Source: JAYEKL01 sp034660995 (GTDB taxonomy: Bacteria > Patescibacteriota > Minisyncoccia > JAHIHE01 > JAGLIN01). Taken from it: a DNA stretch of 8,828 nt. Shown piece after piece: positions 1 to 4,965 of this stretch (position 1 is the first letter of the stretch; every line of letters begins with the position of its first letter). The stretch covers positions 1-8,828 of the forward strand of contig JAYEKL010000098.1 of the NCBI GenBank assembly GCA_034660995.1. Reading direction: 5' to 3'. The notes under the pieces are model-generated. The model was given only the letters and a program-made list of their open reading frames with translations, was not told the origin of the DNA and made no database searches. A program made the translations under genes and the position numbers.

Positions 1-1
1 T

Positions 2-247
2 AATTTAGAACTAACTTATAATGAACTGGAAAAAATAGATGAGAAAAATTTTGAAAAAGATAATTTAGAGAAGGTTTTAAGAAATTTAATGGAGCAAGAG
101 GGGATTAAGACGGGAGAATTATTATGGCCATTGCGTGTTTCTTTGACTGGACTAAAAGGATCCCCAGGACCGTTTGAAGTGGGAGAGGTTTTGGGAAAAA
201 AGAAAGTTTTAGGAAGGATTAAAAGTGGAATCAAATTATTAAAATAA
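2..247 (+). CDS. gltX: Glutamyl-tRNA synthetase, C-terminal end (5' end outside the window)
   Basis: Reading frame 2 is open from the window edge to TAA at 245-247 (81 codons). It encodes the last part of a class I glutamyl-tRNA synthetase, which charges tRNA-Glu with glutamate in the cytoplasm. The diagnostic stretch is 'LLWPLRVSLTG' followed by 'SPGPFEVGEVLGKKK' and 'RIKSGIKLL'. This matches the conserved end of the anticodon-binding domain of bacterial GltX (typically LRVALTG, SPGPFE, then a terminal helix). The catalytic Rossmann domain with HIGH and KMSKS would lie upstream, so I cannot tell GltX from a non-discriminating GluRS. A family-typical stop follows, so the 3' end looks intact. 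No strong terminator follows directly; the next structured element is the palindrome at 301-317. Confidence 0.9.
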   Translation, partial: NLELTYNELEKIDEKNFEKDNLEKVLRNLMEQEGIKTGELLWPLRVSLTGLKGSPGPFEVGEVLGKKKVLGRIKSGIKLLK

Positions 248-300
248 CTTACTTCAATTACTTTAAATTATATTCCAAATCTTAATTTTTTTGATTAAAA

Positions 301-317
301 ATAAGGACAGTCCTTAT
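301..317. repeat. 17-bp perfect palindrome ATAAGGAC-A-GTCCTTAT
   Basis: Two 8-bp arms surround a single central A. It lies 54 nt after the gltX stop and 42 nt upstream of the -35 box of the next gene. As RNA it could form a 7-bp stem with a 3-nt loop, but the sequence after it on the plus strand is A/T-mixed rather than a T tract, so it is a weak terminator at best. On the minus strand it is followed by TTTTTAATC. Its position would suit an operator for the 419-1759 gene. Function is inferred from symmetry and location only. Confidence 0.5.
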
Positions 318-358
318 ATATTAAATTAAGCTTGGAAGTAAAATGTAGACACGACATA

Positions 359-387
359 TTGAACAAACTCTAAAAGTGTGCTATACT
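359..387 (+). promoter_or_regulatory. Sigma70-type promoter for the coiled-coil/C39 peptidase gene
   Basis: TTGAAC (359-364) and TATACT (382-387) are separated by exactly 17 nt. A TG at 379-380 one base before the -10 box makes an extended -10. Transcription would start near 394, giving a leader of about 25 nt before the ATG at 419. No clear Shine-Dalgarno sequence lies in that leader. Confidence 0.75.
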
Positions 388-418
388 TATAAAAGCTTAA
401 GTAATCATACTTATTAAC

Positions 419-1759
419 ATGGTTATGATTAGATATAAAAAGCTAACTATTACATTATTACTATTGGCGTCTTTTATTGTGTCGCCATTTTTTGGCGTAG
501 AAATAAAACAAAGCAAAGCGGATCTAGTAGAAGAAATTGAAGATCAAATAAATGAAAAAAATGAAACTGTAAAAAATCTTGAAAATCAAGCAGAAGAATA
601 TAAAGATTTAATCAGAGAACTTCGCAGAGAAGAACAAAATTTAGAAAATGAAATTGAACTTTTAGACGCGCAAATCGCTCAACTTGATTTAGAAATTGAA
701 ACAACACAAGCTCAAATAGAACAAACAAATCTTGAAATAAATAATTTATTACTAAGAATTCAAATAAAAGAAGATGAGATTAAAAAACAGAAAGATATTT
801 TAAAAAGCTTATTGCGTGAGATTAATGCTTATGATAACGAAACAACACTTGAGATTCTCCTTAAAAGCAAAGAATTTTCAGAGTTCCTAAATCAAGCTGA
901 GTATGTAGACACAATTGGGGAAGAAATCAAGAATGCTCTTGATGGACTTAATTTAGCAAAGCAAGAATTAGAAGACAGAAAAAAAGAAATGGAAGAAAAG
1001 AAAAATGAACTTGAAACGCTTAACAAAAAACTCTTAGATCAAAAAGAAATAGTAGACGCGCAAAAAAATGCTAAAGAAGTCTTACTTGAGGAAACAAGAG
1101 GAAAAGAATATAGATACCAAGATTTACTTTTTAATGTCAGAAACCAAAGAAAAACAATTTTAGGCGACATAAATAAATTAAAAAGAGAAATGCAGGTTGA
1201 GATTGCAAAGATTGCGGCAATGGCAGAAAGACCATCGGAAAACCTTGCATCCACTAGCTGGTATTTTTCTCAAAATGATCCAAGGTGGAAAGATTTTACA
1301 ATAGGACTTTCAAATTCTTCCGTTGACGATTATGGTTGCGCTATTTCATCCGTGGCAATGGTATTTAAATATTACGGCATTGATATAGACCCGGGACGAC
1401 TCTCAAAACAACCTATCTTTTATTATGATTTGATTGTCTGGCCAACACAGTGGAGATTTTTAGATTTGCAGAAAAATTCATATCACAAATCAGGCGGTCT
1501 TACTAAAGCAGATTGGAATTTAATAGATCGTGAAATTGCTAGTGGACATCCTGTTATTGTCTTTATTAAAGCTCTTGGCAGAAGTGGCGGACATTATGTT
1601 GTAATTCATAGTAAAGACAAAAAAGGATATATAGTCCATGACCCAGTTAGATGGAATGGTCAAAGCGGAGCAAATATATATCTTTCAACGACTCAAAAAT
1701 ATATAGGTTCAATATATAGAACAAATACAATTGTTGACCAAATGATTATTTATCATTGA
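419..1759 (+). CDS. Secreted coiled-coil protein with C-terminal C39-like cysteine peptidase domain
   Basis: The 446-residue product has a signal peptide: a positive start (RYKK), a hydrophobic core at about residues 9-25, and a possible signal peptidase I site after SKA (residue 34). Residues about 35-270 are rich in E/K/L/Q and form a long coiled coil. The segment 'LEILLKSKEFSEFLNQAEYV' (about 144-163) resembles the PcsB/CwlO-type N-terminal coiled-coil domain of FtsEX-controlled cell-wall hydrolases. Residues about 281-446 form a C39-like papain-fold peptidase. It starts with 'SQNDPRW' and has candidate catalytic residues Cys307 (YGCAISS), His392 (GGHYVV) and Asp408 (VHDPV). It probably acts outside the membrane on peptidoglycan or a peptide, but the substrate is not visible. 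The domain pairing is notable because PcsB/CwlO coils usually carry CHAP, NlpC/P60 or M23 domains. An ATG at 425 is an alternative start, and either keeps the signal peptide. Sure of the domains, less sure of the role. Confidence 0.85.
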   Translation: MVMIRYKKLTITLLLLASFIVSPFFGVEIKQSKADLVEEIEDQINEKNETVKNLENQAEEYKDLIRELRREEQNLENEIELLDAQIAQLDLEIETTQAQIEQTNLEINNLLLRIQIKEDEIKKQKDILKSLLREINAYDNETTLEILLKSKEFSEFLNQAEYVDTIGEEIKNALDGLNLAKQELEDRKKEMEEKKNELETLNKKLLDQKEIVDAQKNAKEVLLEETRGKEYRYQDLLFNVRNQRKTILGDINKLKREMQVEIAKIAAMAERPSENLASTSWYFSQNDPRWKDFTIGLSNSSVDDYGCAISSVAMVFKYYGIDIDPGRLSKQPIFYYDLIVWPTQWRFLDLQKNSYHKSGGLTKADWNLIDREIASGHPVIVFIKALGRSGGHYVVIHSKDKKGYIVHDPVRWNGQSGANIYLSTTQKYIGSIYRTNTIVDQMIIYH

Positions 1760-1788
1760 TTAGATTTACTGTAAAAATAATAAATTTT

Positions 1789-1805
1789 ATTTTACGACGT
1801 AAAAT
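1789..1805. repeat. 17-bp perfect palindrome ATTTTACG-A-CGTAAAAT
   Basis: Two 8-bp arms flank a central A, the same geometry as the 301-317 palindrome but with different bases. It lies 30 nt after the stop of the C39 peptidase gene and overlaps where a -35 box would sit for the TATAAT at 1821-1826. It could be an operator or a processed hairpin. There is no T tract after it, so an intrinsic terminator is unlikely. Confidence 0.5.
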
Positions 1806-1820
1806 TAATTAATATATACT

Positions 1821-1850
1821 TATAATACTTTTGGTTTTTTACTAGGAGAG
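1821..1850 (+). promoter_or_regulatory. -10 box and Shine-Dalgarno-like site before the GHKL fragment
   Basis: A perfect TATAAT sits at 1821-1826 with no recognisable -35 box at 16-18 nt; the palindrome 1789-1805 occupies that spot. AGGAG at 1844-1848 is only 2 nt from the ATG at 1851, too close for normal initiation. In the gene's own frame those bases read as Gly-Glu, which is what the GHKL N box expects before 'MLDN'. The site may therefore be leftover coding sequence rather than a real ribosome-binding site. Confidence 0.35.
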
Positions 1851-2288
1851 ATGCTAGATAATATTGAAGAACATTCTATTGCTAAAAATGTTTATTTATT
1901 TGCCCAATATTGGCCTAAAATTAATACCTGTGAAGTTTGCATTTTAGATGATGGACAAGGTATATTTGAATCACTAAAAAATGCAGGTCGCAATGTAGAA
2001 AATAGTGAAGATGCTTTAAGAAAAATATTAGAAACTGGCCTTTCAGCAAAAACTGATTTTGGTGACACCAAAAGAGCCACTGGAATTAAAAATACTAGAA
2101 CTGCTTTAACCAATAAAGAGATAAACGGAGAGTTTCTCATTATGTCTGGTGATTCTATATTTTTAGATTCTGCGAATCATCATGAACAATTTATTAAATT
2201 GACAAAATATTTTTGGAATGGTACGATTGTTGTACTTAGATTAACTAGACCAATATCACAGTTTAATTTATATAACTATGTCAAATAA
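1851..2288 (+). CDS. GHKL (histidine-kinase-like) ATPase domain protein, 5'-truncated
   Basis: The 145-residue product contains the ATP-binding core of GHKL ATPases. The N box is 'MLDNIEEHS' (Asn4), the G1 box is 'ILDDGQGI' (31-38), a G2-like box is 'RATGIKNT' (76-83), and a closing strand is 'GTIVVLRL' (124-131). Members paired with DUF4325 proteins act like anti-sigma kinases or anti-antagonists in the manner of SpoIIAB/RsbW. The protein begins inside the N-box helix. The frame stays open upstream to a TAA at 1806 and adds Gly-Glu just before Met1, restoring the conserved Glu of the N box. There is no usable start codon and no room for the missing N-terminal domain before the previous gene ends at 1759. 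It is probably a 5' deletion product and may not be functional. It overlaps the next gene by 11 nt. Confidence 0.75.
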   Translation: MLDNIEEHSIAKNVYLFAQYWPKINTCEVCILDDGQGIFESLKNAGRNVENSEDALRKILETGLSAKTDFGDTKRATGIKNTRTALTNKEINGEFLIMSGDSIFLDSANHHEQFIKLTKYFWNGTIVVLRLTRPISQFNLYNYVK

Positions 2289-2604
2289 AATAATATTATC
2301 TGAAAAATTTAAATCTTCAAGTCTTATCACGAGACAAGCTGCTCGTGAATTATTTGATGTAATTTTTGAATCAGATACCAATAAAATAATCTTAGATTTT
2401 AATAAAATTGAATTTGCATCTAGGTCTTTTTTTGATGAACTAAACAGTAAAATGAATAAGATAAAACTTTTAGGCAAGAATATTGAGATAGTCAATCTAA
2501 ATGAAAATCTTGATAAATTATATAAAATTGTTGTTGATGTTTCTAAATCAAAAAGTAGTATTTCTTATTCTAGCGTATCAAAAGCGAGCGTTATTACTAT
2601 ATAA
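2278..2604 (+). CDS. STAS-like domain protein (DUF4325 family)
   Basis: The 108-residue protein matches the DUF4325 STAS-like pattern. An early 'SLITRQAARELF' helix (residues 15-26) is followed by strand 'IILDFNKIEF' and the hallmark 'ASRSFFDEL' (47-55). This occupies the place where SpoIIAA-type anti-anti-sigma factors carry their phosphorylated serine; Ser48 and Ser50 are candidates. Members of this family are commonly encoded beside GHKL ATPases, as here. They are thought to be the switch partner that the ATPase binds or phosphorylates. The ATG lies inside the end of the ATPase gene (11-nt overlap), indicating translational coupling. The length is normal and the frame intact, so this half of the pair survives although its partner is truncated. 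The downstream target (sigma factor or other) is not in the window. Confidence 0.8.
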   Translation: MSNKIILSEKFKSSSLITRQAARELFDVIFESDTNKIILDFNKIEFASRSFFDELNSKMNKIKLLGKNIEIVNLNENLDKLYKIVVDVSKSKSSISYSSVSKASVITI

Positions 2605-2989
2605 ATGTTATAAAGCAAAATGCCATTTTTCTTTTTTTAATAAAATATAGAATTTATTAAGATGTAAAAATAAGAGTGAAATATAAAAGACAATGGCTTA
2701 TGTAATTTTTTGAACTTTAAACTGTATAAAAATTTGACATCAGAAAATGATGATACCAGTCTATTAGAATTAATAAATAATTCTATAAAACCTTAAAAAA
2801 TGAATATATTAGCATAGGCTTGCTTAACCGCAAGTTTAAAAAATAGTTTAGTTTATGTCGTAAAAGCTACCTTGTGCGACATTAAATATATTTTAAAAAC
2901 CTACTCCTCTGGCAAGTTTTATGTATATAGATAAGTTGTCAATATATGACTTAATTGTAATACTTTTAAAACTTCTATTTTTTAGACTA
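2605..2989. other. 385-nt gene-free stretch between convergent genes
   Basis: I see no convincing gene. It holds a T-rich run at 2626-2638 after a weak GCA/TGC hairpin, which might end the STAS-like transcript. It also holds an open stretch of 28 codons from a TTG at 2710 to the TAA at 2794 ('TSENDDTSLLELINNSIKP') without a start signal or recognisable family. Further elements are the hairpin at 2816-2837, an ATGTCG/CGACAT inverted repeat (2855-2860 and 2877-2882), and GTCA-N5-TGAC at 2938-2950. The density of stops suggests decayed or untranslated sequence. Confidence 0.5.
2816..2837 (+). repeat. Hairpin with core CTTGC/GCAAG
   Basis: CTTGC (2819-2823) and GCAAG (2830-2834) pair around a 6-nt loop, TTAACC. 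The stem extends by two G-T pairs and an A-T pair. Only three T residues follow before an A run, so as a plus-strand terminator it is weak. It may end the GHKL/STAS-like transcript, but it lies more than 200 nt past the gene. Confidence 0.3.
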
Positions 2990-3742
2990 TCAAATTTTAT
3001 TAAAAACAAACAAATGCTCATGCATAATCAAAAGAAAATTATAATCTTTTGATTTACTTACCCAAAAACCCGTTGCTTTACAATTATGTTGTTTTTTAAT
3101 TATATCTTCTTTTAACTCAAACCCTTGTTTCAAAAACCGTTCCATAACTTTATAAGCAAGAGGCTGATACATTTTTTTCCGTCTTGTATCCCCTATTAAA
3201 ATTGCACAATATTTTCCAGCTCTTAAAACTCGATATAATTCTTTCGCAACTTTTTCAATTTCATTGCAGAACTCATTAATATTGTGAATACCAGACAAAT
3301 CTTCTTTATTTTCCTTTTCGCTATATTTTATAATATCTACATATGGCGGATGAGTAAGGATAAAATCTATTTCCTCGTTTTTTATAAAAGACAAATTTCG
3401 AGCATCACATTTCAAGATTCTTTGCTTGGACGTATTCTCAACTCCAAATTCCAAAGATTTTTTTGTTCTATTTATTGCTTCTTGATTCACATCAGTACAT
3501 GTTATATGACGATTTAATATTTTCGCTTCAATCGCTGTTGTTCCTCCGCCAATCATACAATCCAAAACATGATCTCGCTCTTTTGAATAACGCAAAATTA
3601 AGTTCCTTACCACCTCTGGCGCCCAATTCCCCCGCCAATCGGATTTATGTGTCGCCCACTTTCCCCTCCTTGGAAAAGACCAAACTGTAGTACATTCCAA
3701 GTCAAATTCATCAGGATGTAATTTTGTTTCTTTTTTATTCAT
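2990..3742 (-). CDS. SAM-dependent DNA methyltransferase with THPPY motif
   Basis: The 250-residue protein is a complete class I methyltransferase. An N-terminal signature 'TTVWSFPRRGKWATH' (residues 18-32) is followed by 'RGNWAPEVVRNLILRYS' (37-53). The SAM-binding motif I is 'LDCMIGGGTT' (60-69), the acidic motif II is around Asp84 (CTDVN), motif III is around Asp113 (KCDA), and the catalytic motif IV is 'THPPY' (130-134). Motif I precedes motif IV, as in N4-cytosine or N6-adenine enzymes of alpha/gamma order. His before PPY, where Asp, Asn or Ser is usual, marks a distinct subfamily whose members are often annotated only as 'DNA methyltransferase' or TRM11-like. The target base and site cannot be read from the sequence. 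It is last in the minus-strand restriction-modification operon, overlapping the membrane-protein gene by 8 nt. No intrinsic terminator is evident after it. RNA methylation is the main alternative. Confidence 0.8.
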   Translation of the reverse strand: MNKKETKLHPDEFDLECTTVWSFPRRGKWATHKSDWRGNWAPEVVRNLILRYSKERDHVLDCMIGGGTTAIEAKILNRHITCTDVNQEAINRTKKSLEFGVENTSKQRILKCDARNLSFIKNEEIDFILTHPPYVDIIKYSEKENKEDLSGIHNINEFCNEIEKVAKELYRVLRAGKYCAILIGDTRRKKMYQPLAYKVMERFLKQGFELKEDIIKKQHNCKATGFWVSKSKDYNFLLIMHEHLFVFNKI

Positions 3743-4163
3743 CGTTTTTCTTATAATGAACTTGTTTAATTATTTCTGTAATTATATAACTTTTATCATT
3801 AGGAAAATCACTTTTAAAAAAGGCTAAAGCGTCTTCTTTATTTAAAATATTATTGTAAAACCCTAGAACGACAAGATCGCCGTCTAATTCATTTTCCTTT
3901 CTATAACCTATAAAATAATAATCATATTTTTTTAATAACTTCAACTCGCAGAATGGAAGTTTTATTTTTTCTATCTCAGAATTTTTAATTTCTCTGTAAA
4001 TTATTTTGATATTAGGAAGCAAAATAAAAAAAATAAGTAAAAGAGAATAGTTAAAAACTCCTAAATCTAAAAATTCAATCCATTTTGACAAGACAGATAA
4101 AGCAACAATGACAACAAACAAAAAACTGGACCAAAATAAGTTATTTTTAAATATTTTTACCAT
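3735..4163 (-). CDS. Small membrane protein with two transmembrane helices, unknown function
   Basis: I do not recognise a family in this 142-residue protein. Two hydrophobic helices are visible, at about residues 9-27 and 38-56. A charged region follows (IKIIYREIKNSEIEKIK), then a soluble tail of about 85 residues with alternating strand-like and helical stretches ('YYFIGYR', 'DLVVLGFYNN', 'EDALAFFK'). By the positive-inside rule the tail is probably cytoplasmic. Its ATG overlaps the end of the endonuclease gene by 7 nt, and its stop overlaps the start of the methyltransferase gene by 8 nt. It is therefore translationally coupled inside the restriction-modification operon and may have a related accessory role. 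That role is inferred from position only. Confidence 0.7.
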   Translation of the reverse strand: MVKIFKNNLFWSSFLFVVIVALSVLSKWIEFLDLGVFNYSLLLIFFILLPNIKIIYREIKNSEIEKIKLPFCELKLLKKYDYYFIGYRKENELDGDLVVLGFYNNILNKEDALAFFKSDFPNDKSYIITEIIKQVHYKKNDE

Positions 4164-4675
4164 TCTAATTTACTTAGTATACCCTCCTCTAGCATGCTTA
4201 AATTGAAAACATAATCATTGTTATTATAAGTTTCTTCAAGTGGTCTTTTTGTCGTATTCCAACCCAAACCGTCTGTAATCCAAATAAAATCTATATCTTG
4301 TTTCTTTAATTCCCGATAAAGATCTTTAAACTCGCCACAAACAGCTTTCAGCTTTGAACCTCCGCCGTTATAAAAATTAATTTCAATCAATTTAATCTTT
4401 TTATTTTTAGAATTATAAACTGCAAAATCAAAACTCCTTTCTGACTTATCAACTTTCACTTCTATGCCCCATTTAGTTTTAATCTCGGTTGATCTTGCTT
4501 GAGATAAATATTTAAAACCGTTCTCCACGCACAATTTCTTTATATAAGATTCTACTATTTTTTCCATAAGCGCTCCACCACGATTCTTTCTTCCATTACT
4601 ATCCAAGCCAACTTCAACACCAATTACATAGTCAACTAAGTTTTTAATACCATCTTTTTTAAAAAGATTTATCAA
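4157..4675 (-). CDS. DpnII/MboI-type restriction endonuclease, N-terminally truncated (probable pseudogene)
   Basis: This is the C-terminal part of a GATC-specific type II endonuclease of the DpnII family. Conserved segments are 'LVDYVIGVEVGLDSNGRKNRGG' (split here as residues 13-22 and 23-34), the PD-(D/E)xK-like core 'SFDFAVY' (Asp83) with 'IEINFY' (Glu98), 'GGGSKL', and 'FIWITDGLGW' (130-139). The catalytic half looks intact. The annotated start is a TTG at 4675, but homology continues in frame upstream: 'NDSFEKYYAFLEKT' (about 4720-4679) aligns with the 'EEYTMFLEKSG' region of R.DpnII as I remember it. That frame is open to a TAA at 4735-4733 with no ATG or GTG, so the TTG is only a default start. 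Family members are about 280-290 residues, so roughly the first 100 are missing. The missing part is replaced by the end of a C5-methyltransferase remnant. It was probably the restriction partner of the adenine methyltransferase at 5952-4966 and is now likely inactive. Its stop overlaps the next gene by 7 nt. Confidence 0.85.
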   Translation of the reverse strand: MINLFKKDGIKNLVDYVIGVEVGLDSNGRKNRGGALMEKIVESYIKKLCVENGFKYLSQARSTEIKTKWGIEVKVDKSERSFDFAVYNSKNKKIKLIEINFYNGGGSKLKAVCGEFKDLYRELKKQDIDFIWITDGLGWNTTKRPLEETYNNNDYVFNLSMLEEGILSKLEW

Positions 4676-4715
4676 TCTAGTTTTCTCAAGAAAAGCATAA
4701 TACTTCTCAAAACTA

Positions 4716-4955
4716 TCATTGCTTATTTTTATTTAAATGTTTTTTAATCGCTACCCAGATAATTTTACCTAGTAATGGATACTAGAGGTACAAAATTACC
4801 TATATACTTTGATATGGTTGTCATAGATTCCACTTTTCCAAAATAATAATCTTCTGGAAATATTTACAACAGAGCACCTTATTTTTTAAACCATAAGTTA
4901 AGCCACCTATTCCACAAAATAAATCAATAGATTCTATTTTAATATTTTGCTTCAT
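4716..4955 (-). pseudogene. C5-cytosine DNA methyltransferase remnant (motif I fused to motifs IX/X)
   Basis: Starting at an ATG 10 nt after the adenine methyltransferase stop, a 44-codon frame reads 'SIDLFCGIGGLTYGLKN'. This is the SAM-binding motif I of Dcm-type methyltransferases. It then loses similarity and stops at 4823-4821. In a second frame, 4860-4765, the sequence reads 'FPEDYYFGK' and 'ISKYIGNFVP'. These are the family's C-terminal motifs IX (RLQgFPedy) and X (qIGNaVP). Just before FPED, 'GALL-stop-I' sits where 'LQ' is expected, so the TAA at 4866-4864 may be a CAA-to-TAA nonsense change. A third frame, 4772-4716, gives 'LGKIIWVAIKKHLNKNKQ', the usual terminal helix after motif X. 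So motifs II-VIII, including the catalytic PC motif, have been deleted, and at least one nonsense codon and one frameshift followed. It cannot make an active enzyme. A typical member is over 300 residues; 240 nt remain. Confidence 0.88.
4761..4797. repeat. Imperfect inverted repeat within the C5-methyltransferase remnant
   Basis: On the plus strand AATTTT (4761-4766) pairs with AAAATT (4792-4797), and CTAGTA (4769-4774) pairs with TACTAG (4780-4785). The loop is ATGGA, with unpaired bases between the two stems. It covers the point where the remnant changes frame after the 'IGNFVP' motif. It may mark the insertion or slippage event that broke the frame, or be chance in AT-rich DNA. Confidence 0.45.
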
Positions 4956-4965
4956 AAATTATTTT

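Noticed and set aside
16..234. A 72-codon minus-strand open frame overlapping the gltX end.
   Set aside because: The plus strand clearly encodes conserved GltX sequence, and the minus-strand product is low-complexity and shadow-like.
2701..2796. Short open frame with 'LTSENDDTSLLELINNSIKP'.
   Set aside because: Fewer than 35 codons, no ATG or ribosome-binding site, and no recognisable family. Too weak to call a gene or a remnant.
2855..2882. On the minus strand GTCGCACAAGGTAGC resembles the GTCGTAACAAGGTAGC near the 3' end of 16S rRNA.
   Set aside because: The similarity is about 15 nt with one change and one gap. Flanking sequence does not follow 16S, and the anti-Shine-Dalgarno end is absent. 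Probably chance.
2936..2964. Plus-strand promoter-like TTGTCA-N17-AATACT with a TG before the -10.
   Set aside because: It would point into the 3' end of a minus-strand gene, the -10 lacks the first T, and no plus-strand gene follows.
4812..4955. TGA read as glycine (alternative code of some CPR lineages) to extend the motif I fragment.
   Set aside because: Reading through TGA does not restore motif II, the homology resumes in another frame, and TGA ends other genes here at family-appropriate places.
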